A stretch of 64,000 bases of DNA from Carnegiea gigantea (GCA_029747015.1 JAKOGI010000350.1:614905-678904); one strand, 5' to 3'. Shown: positions 50,935 to 63,216, numbered from the stretch's first letter. Numbers and translations: made by a program. Notes: generated from the sequence alone by a model not told the origin.

Positions 50935-51535
50935 ATTAAGCTAATGTATGCTCTTGCAAGTTTCCATTGAACTAAGGCAGAAATTTGCTTGCCAGGGCAG
51001 ATAATATAATGCCGTAGCTTGTAACAAAGCAACAGTAGTGAGTTAAGTACGTGATTCATGTGTTGGCACCTATACCATATATTAAACAATTCATTCACTT
51101 TTATTTCTGTGAGAGAGAGAGAGAGGAAAAAAACCTGCTTATCTGATTTTTTTGATTGATGAAGAGCAAAAAAAGGCATAAAGAGAAAAAATTTAGAGCA
51201 TATTTTTTTAAACTTATCATAATTACTTATCATCAACATTTTGTACTGCTCAATATTGACCGGCATCAATTAGCACTGGTCAACACTTAGATATATTTTT
51301 TACTTACAATTTAAGTCCTAATCAGTACTAGACTACTAGTCAATACCATATAGCACCGATCAGCACTCATCAATACTGATCAATATTGATTAATAAGAAG
51401 TTATTTATGATAAGTTGAAAAAAAAATACGCCTTAGCTCTGCTTTCCTATTTTTAGAAATTGCATCGAAGCATGAGTGTACATTTAATCTAATTATTGGA
51501 CAATTATCTTATAATTGTAATGACAGTGTGTGTAC

Positions 51536-51599
<64 letters not shown>

Positions 51600-51620
51600 G
51601 ACTCTGGGATACTCTGATTC
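50935..51620. other. Upstream region of the glycosyltransferase gene, no gene
   Basis: AT-rich presumed promoter, with repeated CAATACTGATCA/GATCAGCACT variants at about 51240-51400 and a (TA)/(TG) microsatellite at about 51527-51598. Confidence 0.45.
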
Positions 51621-51626
51621 TATTAA

Positions 51627-52997
51627 GGCCCTGTTTGGTGAGCCAAACTGGAATGGAACTTGAAATCTGAGGGTTCAAGTTCCTTTCCTTATTGTTTGGT
51701 GAGTGTTTTAAAGGAAAGGAACTTGATACCCCCAGGTTTCAAGTTCCCCTCCAACTCTTAAGAACTTGAACCCTCCCATTTATGAGAGGTATCAAGTTCC
51801 CAATCCCCAGGGATCAGTTTTATTTTTTTTAAAAAAAAGAAAAATTGGTTGCCATCCTGCCTGCTGCACCTTCGTTCGTGCTTCACCATTTTCCTGCTCC
51901 ACCTTGGTTCCTCCCTATCTCCACACAAACCCTAGAGCTTCGTTCCTCCTGCTGTTACGCCACCACTGACCGCCGACCTCCGCCAACACTAACAGTCGGC
52001 CGGCGCCCATTCCCCACCGGGCTGCCGTCGTCGTCCCTCCATCTGTACGTTCGATTTCCGTCAACTCCACATGATACAGCAGGTCCTTCGATAGATGCTG
52101 CTCCACCACCACCGCGACCGCCGCCCTCCGCCCTTCGTCATCGACCCTGACATTTTGCCGTCGGCCACCAAAGACGCCGCTCCTCGCCGGCCGGTACACC
52201 AGGTTCGACCCTCACCACCCCTCACCTTTGTGAATTTTTATTTATTTATTTTTGGTTTCAATTCAAGAACTACCCATTGATTATTGTTTTAGATATGGAA
52301 TTAGTGTTCATGGGCTTCAATTTATGATTATAGATCTCAAATTAGGTTCTGAATTTTTTTTATGTTTTGTGATACACCATTGCTGTTTCTCAAGGTGGCA
52401 GTTCATGTTTTTGAGTTTGTGTTAGACAATTTTTGGTGTGAAGTGCCTCAAATTTTGCTAAAAAACTAGTGAAAGTAGGCTATGCTGGTGAATGTTATAA
52501 CTCAAATTATGTTGAATTATCATTGTTCGTGGTCATGATTACTGGTGAATTTGGATGAACATAGGTACTTTTTTCAAATGTTATATATGTTCTTGGTTGA
52601 TGTGTAATGTTTATTGGTTTAATAGATTGTGCTTTTTTCAAGTTTATGTACATGTTGATCAAGAAAAAATGAGGAAAAAAGTACAAAATAATTATTTTAA
52701 AAAAATTACAATTAAATCAAACACTCACAAATGGTTCATGAATAACTTCTTAGAACTTCATTTTTAACAAAACAAAATAAGAAAAGTTAAATAATATTCG
52801 TACTTGCATATAATATTTCTAAAATAAAAACAGAGTTGATTCCTTTTTAAAACTGCTCACCAAACAGTAAGGATTGGGACTTGATTTCATTCCAGTTTTC
52901 ACCAAACAATTAGGTTCAGGATTCAAGTTCCATACCAACCCCCCAGGATTCAAGTCCTGATTCCATTCCATTCTAATTTTCCTCACCAAACAGGGCC
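51627..52997. mobile_element. Harbinger-like element (1371 bp) with GC-rich cargo
   Basis: Perfect 16-bp inverted ends GGCCCTGTTTGGTGAG / CTCACCAAACAGGGCC, flanked by TAA (51624-51626; 52998-53000). Subterminal inverted sequences of the type GGAACTTGAA...TTCAAGTTCC reinforce the ends. It encodes no transposase. The block 51845-52205 is much richer in GC than the surroundings, contains an open frame of about 100 aa rich in Pro/Ser/Arg, and ends at a donor-like CAG|GTTCG. This may be a captured exon or the element's own leader exon. Confidence 0.8.
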
Positions 52998-53049
52998 TAA
53001 AATGGTTTTTAGGGATCAATGTTTTTAAAATGTACTCCAAAGTGCCTTC

Positions 53050-56000
53050 TGTAACGCCCCGAAATTTTTGGTTACTAATTTTGATTCAAGTGTGAATTCC
53101 TAATTAATGTGTATGTATTTTATGTGTTTTATTTTAGATATGTATATATGTTTTAAGTTAATATGATTATGTTTTGGGAATAATTTGTTGAGTAAGTATA
53201 TTACTAAGGCTTTATTTCAAAAAAAAAAAAGTCAAAGTCAACCTTTGACCGAGTCAAAGTCGGTTTGACCGACCTTGACCGGGTCAAAGTTGGTGTGCTA
53301 TTTTTATAAGGGGGTGGGGGTTTTATTTTTTTTTTTCACACACACACACCACACAGCAGAGAGAGGCAGAGAGGAGAAGAAGAAGAAGAGAAGAAGAAGA
53401 AGAGGAGGAGGAGAAGAAGAAGGAAAAGATGATTACAGTTTTTGATTTTGATTTTGATTTCAATTTAAGGTGAGTAATTCTTGTCTTTTTCAACCTAAAA
53501 ATTGATTAGGGCAAGATTAATTTGTTGATTTATGATTCGAATTTGGGAATCAATTGAAATTATGAATTTGATGTTTTAAAGTTTAGTAGACTAAAACCCT
53601 AAATTCATTTGTTAGAAACTCACAACCAAAATTATATTGTTAATTTATGATTTTGAGGTTATGTGAATATTGTGGGTTGATATGTATGTTGTGATTTTGT
53701 GCCTATATATGCTAAAATTATGAATTTTTGGATTGATTATTGGTATTGGATGAACAAGAGAATTGAAACATAAATGTTGAATTTTCGGATTTTGCACAGG
53801 GTCTGCTACTATTTTTTGTGAATTACTGGCTGCTCGAAAAATCCTGAAATTTTTACTGTAAATTAGCTAGATGTTAGGCAACTTCTGATAAATTTTCATG
53901 AATTTTAGATGTGTAGTTTATAAGTTATGAATTTTTGATAGAAACTACCCTGTTATTGTGTGTGAAAAGTCAGATGATGTTTGAATTGTTGTGAACTATT
54001 GGGTTGGATATAAATTATGAAATTTTTACTGTACATTTCTGAGGATGTCTGAAAAAGCTCTGTAAATTTTGATGAATTTTAGATGTGTATTTTAGGAGTT
54101 ATGAATTTTCGATTGGGACTGTTCTGTTTTGGATGTATGATTTTTGGTTACTGTTTTAATTATTTTGAAGGAATTGCTAAGAGAAAAATTATCAAAATAT
54201 TACTGTACATTCCTCATGGTATTTTGTGTTTGCTGGTAAATTGTTGTGAATGTTGGTTGTGTATGCTAAAAGTTATGAATTTTTGAGTTTAATTCACAGA
54301 TTTTTGAGTATTGTGGCTGACTCTTTGAATTTCTCGGAATGATTGGCCTGGAAAGAAATCATGAAATTAATATGTTAGACTCTATATGTTATTCGTCAAT
54401 TTCCTGCAAAGTTTGGTAACGATTGGATGTGTATGCTGTGAGTTATGAATTTTTGAGTTAAAGTACCTTGTTTAGTGTAATTATGGGTTATTTGTATGTT
54501 TAATCCATAAATTAGATATGAAAAGGCCATTGTTGAGCTTTTTAAGAATTCTAATTGTGTGATGAAGTTTGGGAAAAATATGAAAAGTATTTTAAGTTGA
54601 ATTATGCTCTATTTTGATTATGTTTTTATTACAATTGTGGAATTGAATTTCTTTGAAAATAAAAATGTGATTATATAAATTATATGATTTTATTAAGTTA
54701 CGTTTTTGGGGAAAGAGATCATGTCTTGACTGAGGCAATTACAGAACATTCTAGAGCTATGGCTATAGTAGTGACTGTCGTTATGTTCAGGTCGCCTAGT
54801 GGGAGAGGTTATAACCAATCCCCTGGGATATGAATGTCGACCCTATGTATGTGTGTGAGCCATGTGGGTCCCTAGTGAGGAAGGTTTCGGCCTAAACTTA
54901 CTAGGATATGAATGTGATTCCATGGTTTGTGTTGTAGGTAGTTCGCATCCTTTAGAGCGTTGGGTGCCTGGTTGGGACCATATGAATGTATTGCGGCTGG
55001 TCCACCATTGGTTGGTACCATATGTTTGAGCCGTAGCAGGGCTACCAGGATGTGTTTGTCACCCCTATGTTGTGATGGTTCTTTGGGTGGGTCATGAGTT
55101 GATTTCCCCTAAACTAAAAGTTTTGCATTTAGTTAAGGATATGTGATGCGTTGTGAAATTGGTTTTACTTGGATTTAGACTTTGGATATGCTATGAAGTT
55201 GGTTTGACTTGGATTTGGACTTTGGATATGCTATGAATTCGGTTTGGCTTGGATTTGGATTTTGGATGCGATATGAAATTGGGTTTTGTTTGGATTTGAA
55301 ATTTGGATAAGTTATGAATCAATTTTGATTTTAGTTTTGGATTTTGGATTTGGTTTGGATTTAAAGGTTCATTCCAAATATCTGTGAACTTGTGATTGAT
55401 TTTGAAATGCATATGTGATTGATAACTATGTTGTAAGATACATATTATGTGTTTATGTGAACTTTTGTGGTAAAGTTACTGTGATATATATGCCAATTAT
55501 GGTTATGGGCGGGCCGTTAGGTTGCTTAGCAGATTTTGCTTTCTTTTGGACTCTAGTGAGGACTATGGGCCCAAAGGACATGATTGGTATGGGACAATCA
55601 TGGTTAGTTTAGTGAATAAACTAACAGCAGAGTTTGTTTAGGGATTTAAGTGAAAACGAGAGTCCTTGAATCGTACTTGGTATGGGACAAGTACGACTAA
55701 GCTACGCTAATTGCCCGTTCCATGACATAAATATGTTGTGTGTATTTTTGACATTTGTAAACATATTAGATATGGAAGGTATGAATTTATTTTGATTCTT
55801 GAAGCATATGAATGTTCTTTTGTCACCTTGTACATGCCATATGATATGTTCTGTCCACATGTCATGAGATACGTATACTGTGTGATTATGTGTGAATCAG
55901 TTAATGTGCAAAGTATAACAACGGGGAAGGTAAGGGTTATTCACTGGACTCGAGGAGCTCATGATCTCACCATTTTTCATGTTCTGGAAACCAAAAGGGA

Positions 56001-56307
56001 CCACAGGAGCATTAAGAGAACTTATTTGGACCTGGAGAGCTCGTTATATGTATATGTTATGGATTATGTTTAATAGATACAGTTTTGTATTTTGATTCGG
56101 ATATATGTAAGAACATTTTCTACATAGTTTAAGTATATATGCAATGTATGTTTTAGAACTACCGGCCCGAACTTTCATTAGACTGTGATTAGAGCTTCCG
56201 CTGCTATCGATAAGTTAATTAAGATCATAGAGCCTTGTGGGCGCCCTTGACCGAGCGTCCACGGCGGTGGCGCGCCCGCCCCCTTCGGGCAGCGGCGGGG
56301 CGTTACA
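53050..56307 (+). mobile_element. Solo LTR (about 3.26 kb)
   Basis: Starts TGTAACGCCCCGAAATTT and ends GGCGGGGCGTTACA; flanked by perfect 5-bp duplications CCTTC (53045-53049; 56308-56312). No gag, pol, primer site or second LTR was recognised. A TATA-like TATTTTTATAAG (about 53300), a GA-rich leader (53355-53430) and a donor-like site near 53470 indicate plus-strand transcription. Internal diverged repeats of about 150-200 bp (each with GTTATGAATTTT) occupy about 53840-54480. A large non-coding (LARD-like) derivative is the alternative to a solo LTR. Confidence 0.8.
53840..54480 (+). repeat. Diverged tandem repeats inside the solo LTR
   Basis: Four degenerate units share GAAATTTTTACTGTA, GATGTGTA and AGTTATGAATTTT blocks in the same order. 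Similarity between units is visibly moderate. Confidence 0.6.
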
Positions 56308-56312
56308 CCTTC

Positions 56313-56859
56313 TATTTTAGTTAAACTATTAATAGGGGACAATATTTTACAAAATAGTTACTGGCCAAAGTTTTTCTTTGCCACTTACTCCCTGAACTTT
56401 CTAAATTTATAATTTTTGCCTAAAATGAGGTTAACATGTAAATACTCAACTTTTGGGTACTTTTTAATAAAATTAAGCTTATATATTTGTTTAAACTTTT
56501 TATAATGACTTTACTGGTACTACTTATCACAAGCTACTACTTATATTCTAGATATTATATTTTCTGTGATTAACGGCCCACCATACTCAGCAAAATAATT
56601 AAAACTTAATTAGAGAGTTTTGACCATTACCTGAACGTAGTCGGCGCTGGAGTTCGGCGTTCCTCTAACTTCCGGTTTATCGAGATTGCTAATCTCAACC
56701 CCACCTTCCTTATGTCAGGCACAGCACAGATCTGTTTCGTTTTCTACCTCGGACTTTAGTCACTAATCAAGTTTAATATATTTTTAAAAGATAGTGAGAC
56801 TTTAAATAAGAAACTATAATATTTAAGACATAAGGTTCAATTGGATAACGTTACCTACT
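56313..56859. other. Between solo LTR and pararetrovirus; GC-richer block at 56630-56760
   Basis: AT-rich except for 56630-56760. That block, read on the minus strand, has two short open frames and a donor-like CAG|GTAATG at about 56635. It may be a stray exon or the remaining pararetroviral leader. No family recognised. Confidence 0.35.
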
Positions 56860-56871
56860 GGGAAAACTTCT

Positions 56872-56877
56872 TTTATT
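56872..56877 (-). terminator. Pararetroviral poly(A) signal AATAAA
   Basis: AATAAA on the minus strand, about 160 bases downstream of the viral TATA box. In caulimoviruses the poly(A) signal lies inside the region just past the transcript start, so it is read at the end of the genome-length RNA. The spacing fits. Confidence 0.6.
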
Positions 56878-57035
56878 GAAAGCTTGAAAGTTGAAATATT
56901 ACAAAGGAAAGCTTGAAGAGGGACTTCAGCTAAGATCATTAGAGATACTTACTCATAGAGAAATGGAGAATCTCGACTTCTCTTTTACTCAAGAATGCTC
57001 AAATGACCGTGTCCCTTCTCAGCACTCGACCTTCC

Positions 57036-57043
57036 CTTTTATA
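57036..57043 (-). promoter_or_regulatory. Pararetroviral core promoter (TATAAAAG)
   Basis: CTCTCTATAAAAGGGAAGG context on the minus strand, 175 bases beyond the stop of the last viral ORF, where caulimoviruses carry their genome-length-RNA promoter. Whether it is still active is unknown. Confidence 0.65.
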
Positions 57044-57217
57044 GAGAGTTGGGGGATACATAGAATACCCTAAAGGCTACAGTACATAAAGATTTTTCAC
57101 ACAGCTACAGTACACACTGACAGCTAGAGCACACTGTTTTATTTTACAAACCAGACACTTGTCAAGATAGTACAATAATGGGGCAGCCACTTTTTAAAAC
57201 TTTTAATGATGACAAGA

Positions 57218-58310
57218 CTAGTCATTATTATTGAGATTCTGCATGCCTTCATCTCCAATTATGTTTTTCAGACCATCATTATTAGGATAATCATCAAAAT
57301 TTTCATCAAGTTGTTTAAGAAGTTCTGGATCCCATTTTTCAAGTAATTTAAGAAGATATTTCTTTTCTTTTGCTGATAGGAATTTTCCAGCTCCAATGTC
57401 AAAAATATAATCAAAAATATCTTCTGATAATGCTTCTTCTACCTTCATGTATTCTTTAAACTCATTATCATAGGTGGACATAGTATTTCCACAATATATT
57501 AATGTTTTTCCTTGTTTAATTAATGCCCAACTTTGATGATAAATGTTGAAAAATCCAATGACTCTTGCTAAAGTAGGATTAGTAACTAAATGCGTTGGTA
57601 GTTCAAAAACCCATTTTTGTCGTTGATCATTGAGGTCATCGTAATCAACGATCTGAATAAGATAACGGGCCAGCTTGGCTTTTCCACTTTCATATTCGAT
57701 AAATGTGTTATACACTTTCAAATTTTGGCATCTTCGAACTGGGACTTTTGGTGGACCATCAAGAGATGTAAGAGTCCAATAGATCCTTCTAAATATGCAT
57801 TGCTGAAATTTTGTCAATTTTGAGAAAAACGGGAACTTTGGATATGAGATTTCTAAGAAGTAAAGTACCATCCTATATTTCCAGGCTTTAAAGACAGGGT
57901 CATTTGGAGATAATAAATTTGTTGGGAAACTAACACCACCAACTCTAGATCTGTCGAAAAAATAGATCGTTGTACCCTAAGATTCCCAAATGTCATAGGA
58001 ATAATGATGATAAAAATTGATGTAGGCTGCATATCACTCATTGAACCATTTTTCTCGAACATGGAAACTTATTTTTTTCTTGGATATTATAAGGACATTG
58101 AAGGTGACTAACTTGTAACTCTAAGAGGAAAAATCTTTGGACTATTAGGTAGGCAGTAGAAAGTAGACCAAAACGTGATCTACTTTTTACGTGGAATTCC
58201 TGGTTATCAATAAAGATTTTACTAGAAGGCGTAACCTGTTCTAGTAGGAATGACATTTTATTGAGGATTTCCTTCTTTTTCGACAGGAGGTCGGCTTTAA
58301 TGATCACCAT
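57218..58310 (-). pseudogene. Pararetroviral transactivator/inclusion-body (TAV)-like ORF, broken
   Basis: The ATG at 58310-58308 overlaps the polymerase stop (58300-58298) by 13 bases, the compact spacing of a caulimoviral genome. The first frame runs to 58038; after a frame change an open 217-codon piece (57871-57218) continues to the stop before the promoter. The product of this last ORF in the family activates polycistronic translation and forms viroplasms. Identification is mainly by position and length; sequence similarity is weak to my eye. It is broken by at least one shift, hence non-functional. Confidence 0.6.
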
Positions 58311-60460
58311 TGGCGAGTTCTCGAGTTAAACTATTTGTGAGAGAGTTCTTCGATCCCTGTATATGTTCAATAGAGAAGAAAAATTGGTTAAGCCATAATT
58401 ACCAACGCATGAGTCGTCCTTACGCTTGCATATTTGATAAATTCTTTTTCACAAAACTAAGTATTTCTTTACAATTAGTTCGAATAAGAAAAGGATTTTG
58501 GGCTAAAAAGATTAAGAACTTTTCAATTCCCCTTATGACTGTAAGGATTTCTTTTTTCATTGTAGGATAGTTGCATTCTGCCTTATTAAAACTTCCACTA
58601 CAATATTTGCAGAATTTTTCTCCTTCTTTGATTTTAAATACTACGCTCCAATGCTCATTTCTAGCATCTGTCTCAAGAACTAAATTATCACCTTCATTAG
58701 GCAAATTAAGAACAAGAAGATTTTTAGACATTTTTTTGAAATTTTGAACAATCTTTGTATCATTAATGGTCCATGTCCAACTTACTTCTTTCTTGAGTTT
58801 CTACTGTAATGGCTTTCTTAATTTAGCTAAATCTTTAATGAAATCTGAAACATATGTAAGATATCCAAGAAATCTTTCTAGTTGCTCCCTATCTTAGATT
58901 TTTTCCAGAAAAATTTTCTATTTTTTCCAAAATATATTTTTGTAAAATGATTTATCCAGCTTCTATCTCTAGGCTTAAAAACTTAGTTTCTTGTTCAACA
59001 TAAATGTACTTATTCTTTCCTAGTAGAATTCCATGATTGATGCATCTTTGGGTGATAGCTAAAATATCATTTTTGTGCTGTCCTATAGTTTTGAAAAAGA
59101 CAAAGATATCTTCGATATAAACTAAACAACAATGATTAAGGTCTTTAAAGATGTTATGCATTCTCTTTGGAATATTTAAGGAGCATTTTTAAGACTAAGT
59201 AGCATTACTTTCCATTCATAATGTCCTTATGGGGCACTAAATGCAGTTAGAGGAATGCTTTCCTCATCCATTTTTATTTGCCAATAACCACATTTGCAAT
59301 CCATTTTTGAGAACCAACAGGCTCCTTAAATTCTGTTGAAAAGGACTGTTTTATTATGAATATAATAACCATCAAAGACAGAATTATCATTAAGTTTTAT
59401 TTGCAATTGATAAGCATTCTTGCTTTTCCTTTTTTTTCTTCTGCATGATTTCTTACTATGAAAACAGAACTGGTGTGAGGACTCTTACTATTTCTGATTA
59501 ATTCTTTATCCAGAAGTTCTTTGATTTGTTTATTAAACTCTTGAATATCCTGGTGTGTGTATACTATTTATTTAACTCGGATAATAATGTTGGGATTTAA
59601 CAAAGTAATCTTAGCAAATATTTCATCTTTATCTCAAAATTTTAGAGGATTATCAGAGTAGAGTTCTTTGTATAATTTTTTTTTTGTTGTTCAATAATCT
59701 GCTCTTTAATAGATAATTCAAGTAGTGAGATTTTTAGTGCTACCTCACGTTGTGCTGCTGGCATTATATTCTTACCACACTGGTTGCGTGTAAATTTAAT
59801 TTTTTGATAAGTGTAAGCCTTACTTAATTTTTCAATAGAAACTGAGTGGCCATTAATTGTGAATATTATCTGGTTTATGGTCTGTGTGCATGGAGAATAT
59901 AATCTCTGAAAATTATTTTCGATAATCATATCATGAGAGGGTTGATCAGTAGCCCATAGAACTGGTATACTGTATTGAACTCCTACTAATTCTATGGCTA
60001 ACCCTTCTATGGCTTCATTGTGACTGATAATACTATTGTCAGCTATTCTTACCTATAAAGAATTTTTGGCTCTTTTCCACATAAACTTAGGAAATAGAGA
60101 TCTTTTTCCAAAGCATATAGAATAACCACTGTCTATGTAAGCATACAACTCATGTTTATTATATCCCTCTGAACATATGTTTATTGGGATATAAATGCTA
60201 TTAGAATTTGTGTTAGTGACTTCATAGTATATCTCCATAGTCATATTTTTGACTAATTCATCCTCATAGATTGGTTCGCTAGCAGTTCTTATTTTGTACC
60301 CAATAATCTTTCTATCTAGACTCATAATTCGATCTGCACTGGGTCTTGCAGCCTCAAAACTCATTCTACTCATCTCACTGGTCATGCTAATTGTATCATC
60401 TTCTTTAAGTTCTTCTTTAACTGATGAAGATCCTTCTCCCCATTTTGACCTTGTACTCAT
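58298..60460 (-). pseudogene. Pararetroviral protease-reverse transcriptase-RNase H, broken
   Basis: In order on the minus strand: N-terminal acidic stretch from 60460; aspartic protease with AYIDSG near 60127-60145; a linker piece 59929-59642; RT with YIED at 59119-59108, where the first Asp of the usual YxDD pair is Glu; RNase H with LETDA near 58660-58680 and CSGSFN near 58590; and the conserved C-terminal IEHIQG / LTREL segment near 58310-58360, ending at 58298. Several stops and shifts interrupt it (for example a stop just after RWx in the C-terminal segment). The domain order without integrase, together with the RNase H tail, is typical of caulimoviruses and separates it from Ty3/gypsy. 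Confidence 0.8.
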
Positions 60461-60699
60461 ACTTCTTAATAATTGAGGTTTAATGGTGATTTTGCCCTCC
60501 TAATCAATTTTTATTATATTTTTGTTGTTGATCTTTGTAGGGTTGACAAAGCTAGATATCTATGAACGATCGATTTTTATCTCCTGAGGATTGGACTAAA
60601 TCCTCTGAATCTTTTGCATAGGGGTAGGACTTTTAAATTTTTCTACTTCTATCATTGTTACCTTAGTCTTTGGATCTATGGTATTATCTAATTTATAGA

Positions 60700-61395
60700 T
60701 AATTTTTCAAAATATCCTTAAAGGATATCCTCCTCTTTTCATGTCCATCCCAACTGTTTTTATCTTAAGAGACAAGAATATTTTAGCAAATTCATCCTTA
60801 GACTCACATAATATCTTGGTCGGCAATTGAATCCTACTGACCCATTATATAAATTGGTCTTTATCTCTATCATAATTTGATTGTTAAATTTGATATGCCT
60901 AATATCACAGAGCAAAACATAAAGATCAATATCTTTACCACAATATTGTAATGGAGTGATTTGAACTTAGACACTTCCGACATGGATATACATATACTTT
61001 CTATCTTTGTTATGTTTAAGGATATTTTTCCAATTAATGAGATTAACTTCTCCAACGTCATACTCACAATCCTTTATCTCTAGATCTCCTTCCATCACTT
61101 CACATACGTATTTATTTTTTAATTGAAATATGAATTTTTTATAGATCATATCTTTTTGGATTATAGGAAGAACCCAATCTCCTTTGACTTCCTTATGATC
61201 ATTGTCTACAACAAGTTCTTCTCCTTGAAGATCATCAAGACTGATAGAGCTACTCTTCATCATATGACTTATTTCTTTATAATCACTTTCTTCATATTCA
61301 TTGTCTAATATAATTTCAATAATTCCTTTATTGTTGCTTAAGGTTAGGTCTAAAGCCTCATCTTCACTAAGCTCAACATAATCTAAACTTATCAA
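60700..61395 (-). pseudogene. Pararetroviral movement-protein domain, broken
   Basis: An acidic linker (about 61395-61190) leads into KKFIFQLKNKYVCEV and then, past an in-frame stop at about 60969, CGKDIDLYV and KTNLYNGSVGFNCRPRYYVS (about 60785-60860). The last block matches the conserved beta-strand region of 30K-superfamily movement proteins in caulimoviruses, which alter plasmodesmata. It follows the coat region and precedes the protease. Confidence 0.7.
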
Positions 61396-61419
61396 GGTTT
61401 CAATAAGCTTGTTATTCTT

Positions 61420-62760
61420 CCTATTTTTGCATTCATTAGCATAATGTCCTACTTCTCCACATGCCTAGCATTTGCAATTGTTTTTTCCTGCAGGATAATA
61501 AGCTGCTTTTCTAAAAAATCTACGTTTTTAGAACTTGGTTTATTATAATATTTTCTTTTATATTTCTCTCTCCTTTGCTTATTAAAACTCTTTTTCTTAT
61601 AAAATTTTCTCTTGCGCCTCTTTTCAAACTCTTTTCCCTATTGGTGAGGCGAATCCCAACAAGTTAGAAATTGCTTCTGAATTTTCTTTTGCTTTTGGAG
61701 ATCAAGACATTGATCCTTAACCCATTTTCTTAGATAAGAGATTCTCGAACTAAGGGTATCAATAACATCTGCTTGTTCCAAATATGCAATGTATTTTTCG
61801 TTAATTATAGAATTTATAGGATATGGCAATTTGTCACAGAACATGTCAAGATTGGTTTCATTATGTCCAATTTTATAATAATGTTGACTAAATTCAGTAA
61901 TATAATTTTCTAGATATCTCATATCTCATAGTTCTATGTTATTAATCTGTCTTTGCCATTCTCTTGTTTTTTCTTTGGAATCGAGTTTAGCTCCTATAAA
62001 CTCAGTTTCAATTTCCTTATATAGATTTTTGAATATTGCAGCTGGTGTTTCCATCATTCTTAATGTATTTTACCTTCTTCAGTCAATGAATCATACCAAT
62101 CAGCTACAGTGTCAGAAAAGTTATGTTCGATGTAGTTTAAGAAATTGACAGCTGTCCATGTAGTATTTAAATTTAAGATACTATTCATGCCTCTTTTTCA
62201 ATGCTCAAATATTTCTTCTCTATTATGTGGGCCATCAATATTTAAGATATATCTTATTTGACTAATTGAAGTAAGGTCAATTTCTTTCAAAGTTGTGATT
62301 TGCCTTGGGATAAATCCAAAAGAAAAATTGATTGTATGTCCTATTCGAACATACCTAAGTCTTAGAAAATGGGTATTTCGTCTAGAAGGTTCACCAAATT
62401 CTTTAGGTTTAGGAACGACATTGTTAACTAGATTTGTCTCTATTTCACCTAAGTCGAGTTCTTCTCCATTTCATTAATCTCATCTTCAATAGTCATTTTA
62501 CCATATTTTCCATCCAATTTTCTTCTAATTTCTTCTAAAGGTATCACATTAAGATCATTAAGTTTAATAAGGTTCATCTGCTGATATATTTCTTCTTCTA
62601 AATGAACATTACTAGTCTCTTCATTATCATCAGATCATACATCATATTTATCACTAATGGCGCTCATAATTTTGTTTAATTCTTCCAAATTTTGTTCTCT
62701 TTCAAACATATTCTTTAATTTTTCAAGAGTATACTACTTATATACCATCTTGTTATTCTT
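61420..62760 (-). pseudogene. Pararetroviral coat-protein region with zinc knuckle, broken
   Basis: From high to low coordinates: an acidic Glu-rich N-terminal stretch (about 62760-62450); a central capsid region (NTTWTAVNFLNYIEHNF near 62120-62170, then the open piece 61922-61638); a Lys/Arg-rich segment (about 61620-61520); and a CX2CX4HX4C zinc knuckle at 61470-61429. The residue after the first knuckle Cys is an in-frame TAG. The basic tract next to the knuckle binds nucleic acid in this family. Confidence 0.7.
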
Positions 62761-62817
62761 TTTCTACTTTTTCAGCTGATTTTTCAGCTGATTTTTCTCC
62801 TACTTCTTTTTGAATTT

Positions 62818-63126
62818 TTATCTCATACAAAGGAAATGAATCTTATTTTTTGGGTTTTGGAAAGGATATGTATGCTGAAATGGAGTACTAATTCTAGAAG
62901 TGGCTTTTCCGCTATGTCTTACTTCGTTAACTAGGGAAAGATGAATTATCGATATTTGTTTCTTAAACTCCTTAACTTCGATCTCAATTTTAGCCAATTC
63001 TGTTTTTAATTCTAAAACTATATCAGTGATATAGTTTAATTGAGGTGCTATTGAAGAAAGGCCTTCTGGTGAGTGAATTATATGTGAATAATTTAGCCTA
63101 GGACAAGCAGATGATGATTCTAACAT
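62818..63126 (-). CDS. Small pararetroviral ORF 1 (coiled-coil), open
   Basis: 102 codons, the first ATG 75 bases after the primer-binding site. Residues about 30-65 form a heptad-like helix (DIVLELKTELAKIEIEVKEF), suggesting a coiled coil as in virion-associated proteins of caulimoviruses. The assignment is structural and positional only; it may originally have been the N-terminus of the coat ORF. Confidence 0.5.
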   Translation of the reverse strand: MLESSSACPRLNYSHIIHSPEGLSSIAPQLNYITDIVLELKTELAKIEIEVKEFKKQISIIHLSLVNEVRHSGKATSRISTPFQHTYPFQNPKNKIHFLCMR

Positions 63127-63200
63127 TAATCTCAGTTAATCACAATTAATTAGCTTAATTAATCATTAATTAGCTTAATTATTTAAATTATTTTTGGTCA

Positions 63201-63216
63201 CATGACTCTGATACCA
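63201..63216 (-). other. tRNA-Met primer-binding site of the pararetrovirus
   Basis: TGGTATCAGAGTCATG on the minus strand; the first 11-12 bases are complementary to the 3' end of plant initiator tRNA-Met, which primes first-strand synthesis in caulimoviruses. It marks the 5' edge of the recognisable viral sequence. Confidence 0.8.

Noticed and set aside
55191..55412. 73-aa minus-strand frame rich in Asn/Pro/Lys repeats
   Set aside because: Arises from repeated GGATTTGGATTTTGG-type sequence inside the solo LTR.
57617..57823. Plus-strand frame in the viral region
   Set aside because: Shadow of the transactivator-like ORF on the minus strand.
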